Below, one piece after another: positions 24,511 to 35,939 of a stretch of 64,000 nt of DNA (positions within the stretch are counted from its first letter, which is position 1; each line of letters begins with the position of its first letter). Source of the stretch: Siphonodentalium dalli. Lineage: Eukaryota; Mollusca; Scaphopoda; Gadilida; Siphonodentaliidae. The notes under the pieces were generated by a model. That model saw nothing but the letters and a program-made list of their open reading frames with translations, had not been told where the DNA came from and did not search any database. The stretch covers positions 94,931,343-94,995,342 of the forward strand of contig CP136065.1 in the NCBI GenBank assembly GCA_032622095.1, given 5' to 3'. The translations under genes and the position numbers were made by a program.

Positions 24511-24740
24511 GTTATAGTTAGTAGATGAGATATGTTCTATTTGAGATACAAACCTCGTAATACCACATTAAAAATCTGGCAGCAACTTTAAAAATTTGTG
24601 CTACACCATTATGTGCTATTCAGTTTTGACACAAACACAGAGTAGCTCAAAGTTTTAAAGCGGCTGTCAGATTTTTAATATGGTAACTTTTTACGAGGTT
24701 TGTGTCTTACATAAAACATATCTCATCTACTAAATATAAT
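24511..24740. repeat. Fold-back repeat, about 230 bp, arms about 75-90 bp
   Basis: AGTTAGTAGATGAGATATGT at the left is mirrored by ACATATCTCATCTACTAAAT at the right. The match continues inward through ACAAACCTCGTAA and TTAAAAATCTGRCAGC. It has no coding frame. Confidence 0.8.
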
Positions 24741-27100
24741 ATACTCACATATTTAATCATGTTCAATGTTTAGAAAATTCCACCGACACATGGCATGTGT
24801 CTTTTCTACAAAAGTTTCATTTGTTCTAAGAGTGAATTGGTCAACATATATAACAGTTGGAAACAATATCAGTTGGAAATGTCATACCACATATAAATTG
24901 AAATTGTTCTCTTTGTTTGATTTTCTAACCAGTAATGGGGAATTTGTTGTTTTAAAATCAACAGTGACATATGTTCTACCTTTAGTCTGAAATGGCAATA
25001 ATTTGGGCAGATAGCTAGATAATATATAGTAAGAACTGTTTTTGTTTTATCTCAACTTACTACAAAAAATAATGTATTTTACTTTGGCAAGAAGTAATCT
25101 AAAGTAATAAAAAAGTAATTGAAATTACTTTCTAATTTTCCAAGTATTTGAACACACTTTGGCTTCTAGAATTCTTGATTACAAAAACAACACAAATACA
25201 CTTTTAAACTGGAATTATATTTGTTTCTTAAAGGTTGTAAATGTGGTCATTGTTTTATTTACCAATTAACCACCAATATTTTTCACATTTTCCTAAATTG
25301 GGGGGGGGGGGGGGGTCAAGTTGGCAATTTCTAACGGTTGGAAAGTTTGTGTTACATATATCACTTGGGTAATACCAACATCGAAAGGGGGTGAGTGCAA
25401 ATTGGACATTTTAATGGGGACACCCCTAACGGAGACCCTCTAGCCACGTCCCGGAGTATATATATATCGATAACACATTCCAGTTATATGAAGTGTCTAT
25501 ATGGTCTCAAAAGCCGACGTGGATCGACGTATGGTACGAGCGTTGTTCAAAATCTCGACACTATATTCTGATTCATTATAGTCCATATATAGTGCAGAGA
25601 ACGGCGGGACAAGAACTACGGTATATTGGTTGCACATGGATTAAGTCGTGTATAATATAGTGAGTACTGGTATGTAGACCCTTAGCGTGCATGAGTGCAT
25701 CCCGACGTTCGAGGAATTCCCTTTCAGACACGTTGTCGTATAATATTGATAGTTTGAGCGTACAGTGGAGTGTTGATGGAATAATAATAAAAACATCAAG
25801 GACAAGCGAACCCGACTCCCATTGAAGAACTACGCGTGCTCGCAAAAATACTTCTCAACGTTTCTTTGTCCTATTTAGCTCATTTCAAGACTCCCTTTTT
25901 CCGTCCATATAGCACATACAGGAGGTAAGCATTTGCCAGATATATACAGGGATGCACGGACGCGGATATATGAGAACTGATACCCGGCATTATATTATAT
26001 TCTATTTGGTATAATACTGTGACGACGTCAGAATGTATAGACAACGCGGAACCTGTCCACGTTTTTTAATCTACAAATGTATCGAGTTAGTCTATATAAA
26101 CCGAAACATGAATTCATAGCAGGACACACTTTAAAAAATAGTTTTCTGTGAACCACTATTTGCAAGGTTTTTATATTTTTTATTTATTGCTTGTGAAAAC
26201 ATATTTAACAAAAGCTTCCATATGCACGAAATTGCATACCGGCTTCCACTGTCGATAAATTAGTGTTCTCTTAAAAAGAGCCAAGAAAAAAGTGTTAACG
26301 GCATTCCCGGGGTTGCACGGAGCTGTGATATACGAGACAGCCAGGAACCAGACTATTGAAACATGAGGATAATGCATGGCTTGGAGGGGACTATTCCAAG
26401 ATAGTGGTCCCAGATAAGGAACAATCAACAAGCCACACTGGCACAGGCGAGTGGACCTCTATATTGGCATATTCAACGAGAAGACATGTATTATTTATTA
26501 TATTAAATCAAACACTGGTGTGAATTGTCCCACATTTTTTGGGTCTGATTTTGCCACATTTATATTTTCGCGAAATGTGAAAACCATTCTCAGAAATTAC
26601 AATCTATATGTCAATTGTTTGGCAACGACAGGGTATAGTACAATGAGAAAAAAACATTGGCTAAATATGACTAACTTAAGGTTAGTCGCAGGCAGTTGGA
26701 GTAAATTTGACTAACCCACATCTTTTTGTGAGATACTGTTACACGAAGAATAACTCTAATTTCAAAGTGACACTGCCTTAAATGATGTTTAATATTCATT
26801 GTTAAATTTCCATTTCATCGGAATTCTGTTATAAAAACTCTATATTCCGTTTGGGTAAGATTTTAGCCCAACCCGAAGTAATCGGGTGTTGTGCAGTTTA
26901 GTAAAATATTATATGAACGTTCAGATAAGCATTGCTGTCGGGCATTCGGAATAATAATTCAACGAGGCGGAGCCGAGTTGTGATTTTGGCCGAACACCCG
27001 ACAGCGAGGGGAATATCTGTATTAATCCACAGCTATACCAGTAATAAATCCACATACATCGCGTCCAAAACCACAAGATTTCTGAAGAAATATAGTGCAG
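24741..27100. other. Intergenic DNA with scattered low-complexity tracts
   Basis: No gene recognised. There is a G tract near 25303. The phrase GGTTGGAAAGTTT or its complement appears here and at several places between 24.3 and 29.5 kb and at 48.9 kb, beside G-rich tracts, suggesting a dispersed degenerate repeat. Confidence 0.5.
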
Positions 27101-27102
27101 GT

Positions 27103-27633
27103 CATGTAAAACATCGAGCCATAAACCGAATATCTATACAATCGGGAGATATAACGGAAATGTGGGGACAACTCCATCTTACAGAACTGAGAACAAAGCT
27201 GCATTTACATGGTGAGCAAAGTTATATTAAATGACAAATCATTTTCAACTCTCGTTAATTTTGTAAAAAAAAATATTGATTTTTGGTACATTATAGCTTG
27301 AACAATACATGATAAAAAAAATAATAGACGGATGTGCCATATATATAACGAGAAAACCGATGTCAGTCAAGCATTTTCAGGGACAATGTCATTGCGACTG
27401 GGACTCACCCCCCACCAACGATCGTCAACGTTTTCAACAGTTGGAAGTCTCACGTCTGAAACAACATAAAATTTAGTTCGATACTTCAGGCAGCAAACAG
27501 CTTAACATTGTTTTGATAGTTTTGTCAACAAATATCTAGTGTGAGATCAGTTGTTTTTATACCAAGATGCTATATTTCCCCAATAGTTGACACATGTATG
27601 TCAGGACTGACATCGCCATCGGTTGGACAAGTT
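27103..27633 (+). repeat. Direct duplication, unit 1 (about 530 bp)
   Basis: It matches 27917-28433 along its length, from CATGTAAAACATCGAGCCAT through TTTTCAACAGTTGGAAGTCT to CATCGCCATC-GTTGGACAAG. The copies are about 0.8 kb apart and separated by unrelated DNA. There is no convincing coding frame in either. Confidence 0.85.
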
Positions 27634-27916
27634 ATGTGGCCGAATACCCAACAGCGGAAATTCAGTTCGATCGTATAGTGCAGGGGAGGTGCATGTGCAT
27701 TCCCCTGCCGAGCCTAGCGATGGCCGTATACAATCACATACCGCCGTGAGTCGTGAAAGCCATGTATGATCTCTCACTCAGTTGTCATTAATCAGTGAGA
27801 ATAATTGCCGGTTAATTTAATCAGCTGATTATGGAGATAACGGGACGAGTATATGCTCTTGCATGACTTATTGGATATCACGTGGAAGGTATTTCATCAT
27901 ATCGAACTGAGAAAGC

Positions 27917-28433
27917 CATGTAAAACATCGAGCCATCACCCGAACATATATACAATCGAGAGATATAACGCAAATGTGGGGACAATTCCATCTTACAGAA
28001 CTGAGAACAAAGCTACACGTGCATGGTGAGCAAAGTTATATTAAATGCCAAATCATTTTCAACTTTCATTAATTTTATAAAAAAAATAATTGATTAATTT
28101 TTGGTACATTATGGCAATCAAAATAGCTTGAACAAAACATGATAAACTAATACACGGACCTACCGTGTATATAACGAGAAAACCAACGTCATACCGGGAC
28201 AGGGTGGATGCCCCCCCCCCCCCCACTAACGATCGTCACATTTTCAACAGTTGGAAGTCTCATGTCTGAAACAACATTAAATTTAGTTAGATACTTCAGG
28301 CCACAAACAGGTTAACATTGTTTTGAAAGTTTTACCAACAAATATATTAGTTGTTTTTAGACCAAAAGTATATATTTCCCCAATAGTTGACAAATTTATG
28401 TTAGGACTGACATCGCCATCAGTTGGACAAGTT
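27917..28433 (+). repeat. Direct duplication, unit 2
   Basis: Second copy of 27103-27633, with scattered substitutions and short indels; it carries a C homopolymer near 28211 where unit 1 has CCCCCC. Confidence 0.85.
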
Positions 28434-28439
28434 CCATAC

Positions 28440-30588
28440 AGCAGTTAATTTATCATGTTGAAAAAATGTGTGGTACTGTTATAGTTGGAAAATATGGGCT
28501 CAAGGGAGGGGCGGTGATGTCAAATAACGAAATTTAGACAGGTTCCATGGGTCTGGTACTTGGACATTATAACGGAGCCCTCAAACCGCGTCACTGAAAC
28601 AACATCATTCATCAGCTGTTATCAGCTTCCCACACATGAGTGAAACAATCGCTCTGTATAGTTATCATGTATAGAAAATATACATGTCTTGATAAATGTA
28701 AGTTCCATGACAAATGATATTCGACTCAATTGTTTTCCATAAAATAGCCATGGCGACTAATGTTGTCCTAGGGATGTGAGCACGGGGTGGGGTTTTCACC
28801 GTTAAGGATCTGGAGACCCTAAGTTTTGCTTGGCATTTAAGTGTGTAACAGTGCTCATATTTTACAGCTGTGCAAATGTTTCACTGTTGGAACGTTTGAT
28901 GAGCCAGTAATTCGAAAACTATCCAACCTAATGACGTGATGCAATTTCGGATATATATCTAGTTGGTTCGTGAGAGGGGGGGGCGCAGTGAAAGATTTCT
29001 AAATCATCACTAAATATAACGTCCATTCGATTCCAATAGCTTTTGATCCAGATATTAGCATTTAAGTCCAACTTGTGGTGTCAACCTGGATATATCCAAC
29101 TGCACCACATTAACAAGACCAAACTTCCAAGTTTGAACACCCCTGCAAGATCAACTGGTACCTCAAACTTTCCAACTGTTAGAAATTTACAATCTAACAC
29201 GCCCCTAATTGCTACGACCTATTTAGGATATTAATATTAAACCAACAATTTCAACCTATTTTTTTTTGGTGTGACATTGCCAGCTCAGGCATGGAAATGC
29301 CTTCTGCTGGAAATCGTGACCAAGGTTGGGGGTGAGACAAGTACAGTCTACTCTAATTCCCCATCTGCCACAAACTGTGATAAAAACGCTCAACTGTTAT
29401 AAATTTCCAAATTTAATCAACAACAGTTAGAACTTCCAAACACTAAATACGCCAGTATTTGTTTTGATATAGTTTACTCGTCTGTGTGATGTTCAGGGTA
29501 AAATTGGTTGTGCAAAGGGTGGGGGAGGAGTCATGCAAATTCAAGTGTTCTCATTTTTAATGCTTTGCCTTTAACGATATCCTGTCCGATATGACGCCAT
29601 GAAACCACCATATGTATGTGTTCTATAGTAGAATATAATTACGTCGGACCCATGAGCCCATTGATATGAGGTCTTGAAAATCAGTTGCTGACTTTGAAAG
29701 TAGAGCATGCAGGCTTACAACAGCCGGTGATTATCTTAACAAAAGCTGGGGAATATTTTAATTCCCCGGTTATTGTTAACATAATTACAAGCTCTTGTTG
29801 GCAGCGTGGTATAGTCTAGATAATGTACAAGAGGAAACAATAGGAAACGTGGAGTGTGAGTGCACTTCATCGATACTGTTGCAGTGAAAGCAAATGTATA
29901 CATGCTGGACCTGTGCTCAAAACCAAACATCAACCTATGCAGATATATACTAATAGAGCTTTCAACACATATTCCCTAGTGGGGGAGCTTTCGGTTTCTA
30001 GGAGGCAAGGTATCTGTAGATATAGTTTATTTGGTTTATCAGCGCTCGCCCTTGTGTGCTATCTAGCCGAAACAGTATCTACCGTACGGAGTACTTACAT
30101 ATTCAAAATTTTATTAAAATGCAATTATTGCATTTTTTTTAGATTGAAATAAAAAAAAATTAATTAAAAACAAAACACCGTTATAACATCCGCCAGGGTA
30201 CTCCGAGTCATCACACCAAATTTGGTTGAAATCGGTCCAGGGGTCTGGAAGCGAACAGACAGATCCTACACTGTTATATATAAATATCTACACCGGAAAA
30301 CATGCATTCTGTTCGCATTTAATTGTGAAAATTATGACAAGTGTCATGGAAAAAGTGTGATAACCATGGATACATCATGACGCAATACAAATTTCAGTAT
30401 ATTATGATTTGACCAAAAAAAAACAACTGTTTGAATATAGCCAATTTAACACTGAATTGATGTTAAAATTACATTATCTCTAAGTTTTAAAGCCAGAAAT
30501 ATATATATATCGAGGAAATGTTTTTGAACAGTGGAAAAAAATGCTTTCGTGTCCTCTTGACCACCCACATACCCCCTCATACGTTCCC
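28440..30588. other. Intergenic DNA with repeat fragments
   Basis: No gene recognised. At 29571 a TTAA-led stretch resembles the left end and part of the interior of the element at 70-441. At 30195-30280 the phrase TTGGTTGAAATCGGTCCAGG and the following ACAGACAGATCCTAC match sequence next to the Helitron-like element near 62400-62470 in reverse. A block at 30370-30460 resembles 53815-53915. Confidence 0.55.
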
Positions 30589-32438
30589 CACGCTGGTCAT
30601 CCTATAATACCCGCTGCGGGCACATATTGAGTAAACCCCGTGGCGGGAACGAGTGAAGAGTACATGTAGGTTTGTTTTGAGGGAATTTTTTTATTAACTG
30701 TTTTTCTTCGCACACAACTCCGGATCCAGGAGGTGCATAATGAACCCAGCTTCAACCAAATGTTAACAGTTCGACGAATAAAACTCAATAAAGAGACGAA
30801 TGGTCGATGAAGTGTGAGAATAAGTTTCCATGTTTCAATTTTGTGTGTTTTCAGCTGCAAGATATAGTGCGAGGTGATAAATTTGGACAACGTTCCATTG
30901 ATATAGATAGCTTAGGAAACTAAATCTAAAGTCACATTGGAATTTGCGTCTTTTATGCAGGAACATATTGACAATTACATGATACAGTCCACGGTGTCGG
31001 AGTAAACCCCGAAGCGGGCAAGATTTTTTCTCGCGTCAGAGTTTACTCCTGCCCGCAGTACGTTTTACTTTATCGATGTATGGTATGTTTGGAAAGATGT
31101 CTTTATTCGAGTTACTGGATAGGGACTGGGTGTTTATAGATTGCTCCACGTTTTCAAAACAATATTCTCGAGAAGTGTCGGCAGTGAAACTTTTGCTGAC
31201 TTAAGGGGGAGACGCACGTTTTGCATAAATCACAGTAAATCCAGCCAGAAATGGCAAGTGATTTTCAACAAAGAATTTCTCTGGATCTATCTGGTGAAAA
31301 ATCTTGAATTTTACATATGATAATTTTCATTATATATAGAATCAGAGTAATTATAAAGAGACAATAACAATAATGGATTTTAATACATTTGAGAGGTTGG
31401 AAATATTTGTTTCGTTTCTGTCCCTTTAGGTACCGAGAACTGCCAGAATTTTTTTTAATTTCAAACAACATGTCAACCATCAAATAGCTTATTGTCTTGA
31501 CTCCATGAGAGGAGGCTTCATTTGTATCATAATGTTGAGTTAGCTTTTTAATTGCATATTATAGCATCATACCCCATGTATTATAATGAAGAATAGAGCA
31601 GTCACAAATATGCCAGCCCAATGAAAACAAATGTTCAAATGTGGTGCTGTCCACTCAAGCAGGGAGCAATCAACAGAAATTAGGCCACAGTGTTAAGAGA
31701 TATGGTGGTCAGATTTAAATTGGTTATGAACCCATGACCCAGAACTCAACTGAGCCCAATTTTTCATAGATCAACAAGCATGGCATGAAAATTCTCAATA
31801 ATAAAAAATTATTTATGGTAGTTGTCTTTCTGAATGAAAATAATCATTTAATTTCATGAATCAAGAAAAATTAAGTCTCCTCTCATGATCTTCAGATATG
31901 ATATCATGTATATATGAAATGCACTTTCGAAAAAAATCTGTTTTACAGTAGTTCTCGGTACCTGAACACAGTGAAATTTAAAAGATTTTTCATGCCATAA
32001 AAGTAAAGTAAATGAGATTATAATAACCAATGGTTCTTATGTATGATACCACAATAATCTCTTGTACAAAATTTCACAAAGATATTCCTGATAGATTTAG
32101 AGAAAATACATTTTGAAATACCAGGAAATTTTGGCAAAACGTGCGTCTGACCCTTAAACTTAAATTTACCCCGAAATTCCGAATGCGCTCGACTAAGATT
32201 GTGTTTCTCTCCAGAACTGATGTGTGAAATGTCTCTGAACTCTTGTCACAGCATAAATTTGCATTGCTTATCATATACGTCTTCCATTGATTTGTGTAAC
32301 TTCTAAATTGAATACTTTTAACTAATTAGACTAGCCCATCATGTGAAAAACTCTAATTGTTTTTGCCCGATGTGCGGTTTACTGACGCCCGCGCCGGGGT
32401 TTACTGCCCGCAGCGGGGATTGTATGATGACCAGCGTG
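30589..32438. mobile_element. Non-autonomous DNA transposon with CAC...GTG ends and 5-bp TSD, copy B (1850 bp)
   Basis: The left end is CACGCTGGTCATCCTATAAT and the right end is the inverse with three changes; CCCGCTGCGGGC follows inside both ends. The flanks carry a perfect 5-bp duplication TTCCC (30584-30588 and 32439-32443). Internal GTAAACCCCG-type blocks match copy A, and a block around 31078-31120 matches the reverse of copy A near 1010-1055. A TTAA element is nested at 31201-32157, which accounts for most of the extra length. No transposase frame was found. Confidence 0.8.
31201..32157. mobile_element. TTAA-flanked element nested in copy B (957 bp)
   Basis: TTAA-GGGGGAGACGCACGTTTTGC at the left and GCAAAACGTGCGTCTGACCC-TTAA at the right form the inverted ends. 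Inside, GGTACCGAGAACTGCC near 31431 and CAGTAGTTCTCGGTACC near 31948 form a second inverted pair. There is no coding frame. A diverged copy of part of the interior lies at 9000-9290. Confidence 0.8.
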
Positions 32439-32443
32439 TTCCC

Positions 32444-35400
32444 GGACAAATTGTTTGACACCCCTGATTCTAAACGGAAATAAACGAATCATTTTTCCAG
32501 CATAGACGCTTTTGTCGCGCGATCCGTGCGCCAAGGGCCCCGTGCGGAAGTGCCTTAATTATCAGTGTTAACACATTGGCTGCATGGTCGCGCCGATTTG
32601 AAATAAGACGATGTCCTTCTGGTTTCTATTTTCGTCGATATCATGATTGTAGTGATTTATATATGATCTTCTTTTGAGAAGTAGATCAAAGGAAACGTAG
32701 GTAATTCTACGTCACATACAATAGACACCTTTCGCATTTTGAACGACAACAGATAATTATTACGAATAGCTATGTGTTGTCGTAATTCTTTTCGGACGGT
32801 CCAGAAACCTTTTGACGACAACGAGTCCGTTTGTGAGACAATCGTGCTTGCTGCTCGCAGTAATGGGGTTACGGGACTGCGTGCCGTGATTATTTTGTAA
32901 TTAATTATGCTGTTATCAGGTCATAGCTTAGCGCTTTGTGTTTCGCAAGCGTCTCGTGTTTCAAGACGACGAATGATTTGATTGCCGCATTTATAATTCG
33001 ATATTTTGGTGAATATTCAGGTAGGTACTCACCAATGATGCGACATGCAGAGAAACACTTAATGATTCATTAACATGGACGTAAACTAATACATGTAGGT
33101 TCATTTAACGTGATTGATTATATGTAACATGGCAATACTGAAACGACTTTTCATATTTCTAAAACTTGCATTCAAAAGGATAAAATAGTAAACTTTAAAT
33201 TTGTTTTATTGATATAAGTTATTTACATTATATACAGTAATGTCGTACACATATATATCACATGGAACCCCTATTATATCACAAAAAATCAATTACATAT
33301 TTCCTTATCTCTCACTAGTTATGAATATGCACGTGATTCCTGGCCGGCGTGCACACGAGTTAAATATCACTTGGCATCGCGCCAAGTAAACGACCACGCG
33401 TCTTAACATTGATTCAGGCGGATTGATACTGTTTCGAAAAGCGGCAAATGACACCAACACCAGACAATGTAAAATGATTGCTTTGTTTACTAAAGTTAAA
33501 TTATTGTCCAAATTCGTTGCACTAACAAAAATAGACACAAAAATAAAGAGGCACATTTGGGAACTATAATTTCCGTCGCCAGCCCCAGAGCGCGCTATAC
33601 TGTCGTATACAGTTGTGAACCGTCTCAGTCAATGCTGTAACTGAATGAATTTTTCAGCTTCTTTGACGGATTTTGATATGTTAAAAAAAGCATAAAGCTC
33701 TAGGTTTTTTCATGTGATATATACAGGATCTTCAACTCTATCAAACTCGTTTAATAGAATCTTATATCCCAACATAACTCGTTGGAGATCCTCTACATAT
33801 GTAAAGAAGCAAACCATTTTACTAATTATATATAGTGACACCACAGTTGGGGCGGGCGGGGCCATTTTCACTCACCATTCACTCTCCTTGCACACCATAC
33901 AGTATATCGATCATGTTTATAAATGACATAACATACACAAATACCATAAAAAAATACCTTCGGCTGTCAAAAACATGTATAGTGACATTTCAATCTGCAG
34001 TTTTAAGGTGAGGGTGAGCAATGGAGCTGGAATGACAGACCCCAACGGAAAGAGCTATTGGCATATTCCGTTATGTTGTGTAAATCCTGTTTCATTGTTG
34101 AAAATGCTGCTGCAGGGATAGTATTCATAAAATTTTATACCCAATGTCACTGAGCCAGTTCAGTAAAATCCATCTTGGAATATAATTATGTATATATATT
34201 ATTGACTAATGTATTTTATATTCATCTAATTAATGGCATATCCCATGAGTAATTGGGGGTACAATAAAAGCTATCAATCAAAACAAACAATCGACGACAA
34301 CGTTCAACGCTCCAACTAACAGACGGCATTGGCACCACCCCGATTAAAGCGTATCGTACACTCCTGCTCTCAAATATAACCTAGTAATTTGTTTCCATTG
34401 TCGCGTTGTGACAGAAATATGTCAATAGATAATTGTAGAATATAAATGGGCACTCTATCTCCCTCAGAAAAAAACAACATCTTATTCGAAGCTTAGCATT
34501 CATTGCCTAAGTGAGAAACAAGGGTATCTTTTCAACAGCGTAAAACGTTAAGGGCGTTCTTTGTTGGTCTGTTGCTCAATTGGTAAAAATAAAGAATGTT
34601 TGTCTTACTTACATGTAAGTTCCGTAAGTTGGAAACGGATTATGACTTTATAAGGCATGGCCGAATTGATCGACGTGAACTTGTCGGATCGTACGCTGTT
34701 CAAATTTCGCGGGAAATTTGTGACCCTTGCGCAAGGTCGCTGGTACTGTGACGCTTCGCACCACTCACGTGTTAAGAGACTACTCGATACGGGTTCGAGA
34801 TATCTTGTCAGTATGTTAACCTTGATATTCACTCGAATTCGTTGCAGCGGTGGTTGCTTCCTCGAGTATGGGAGTGATAATAATTTGTGCCACGCGCCTT
34901 ATATGACCGAGGTAATAATTGATGTATAGTGCATGGAAATAAATTAATGTTGTAATGCGCTATACAAATGGACCGATTAGTATTCTACGTCCATGGTGTA
35001 ACCAAGGAAGTATATTGTTCTTCTATTGGGGGCGTTTTCCATTTAACTGGAAACATTCAGATACCAATGGCCGTAAGAACGCGAAATCTTTAGGGATTGT
35101 AGTCATCTAAGGGCCACTGGAAATGAAGGTATCGCGATTTCGGCCCACGATTCTTTACAGGATAATCGCTCTTTTGAGAATATTTTTCATTATTATACGA
35201 AATACTTTTGCAACCACTATATATCGGAAAGAATGAGGAGTAGAAAACTGAAAGTTGGTACATATTATGTTGGGGCTAATGAGTTATAACCAATTGTCAT
35301 AATTATAACGGATATTATCTGAGTTTTCTTTGCGGAGTTTTCTTCCTTGATCTGAAAAAAAATGTCATTTTAATATCTCGGAAATTATAAGGATCATAGG

Positions 35401-35939
35401 CAATTGGACCGTATGCACACCTCGATATGCCCAACTGGCCGCTGGCATCTGTTGGTGATACCTGCTGAATTGACATGATGATGGTCGGGCAAAACGATGC
35501 CATTAAGAAAATGTACCATTATTTTTCCGAAGTTGTAATTTTCGCGGTCTTTGAAAATTCGAGCGATTTTACAAAAAGCTATTGTCTGTATGACACAATC
35601 ATGGACATATACACTTTAATCGTGGATGCTCTGATGTTTGCAAAAAAGACAGGTATTGCCACCATTATTATGGTCACTTGTCAAATAACGACCGAATACA
35701 TTATTAAAATAATTTTAAATTGTCCGTTTAAATGTTTTATATACATGTAGATAATGACTTTTCTTCGAATAGATTGCGCCAGCAAACACTTCTAGAATTA
35801 AAATTTATAAACGATAAGGGTACATATTCTTAACACAATTATTCGCCCCACCAACATCATAGCTCAATCAGTCCAACACCATAGCAAATTAGCAAGACAA
35901 TTTGATAAGGGGTGGGTCGTTACGTGGTCGTCTTGACCA
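32444..35939. other. Intergenic DNA between the transposon and the GPCR
   Basis: No gene is supported. The stretch 32500-33000 is less AT-rich than its surroundings and could be regulatory; nothing specific is visible. At 34530-34600 the words AAGGGCGTTCTTTGTTGGT and AAATAAAGAATG recall the interior of MITE family 2. The frame 34657-34929 is discussed among the rejected items. Confidence 0.5.

Noticed and set aside
27022-27234. Possible exon ending at ATGGTGAGCAAAG
   Set aside because: The donor-like site is repeated in the duplicated unit, but no acceptor, frame conservation or domain supports an exon.
34657-34929. 90-codon plus-strand frame starting MAELIDVNLSDRTLF
   Set aside because: Composition looks somewhat gene-like and a weak donor follows near 34810, but no family, partner exon or conservation could be shown.
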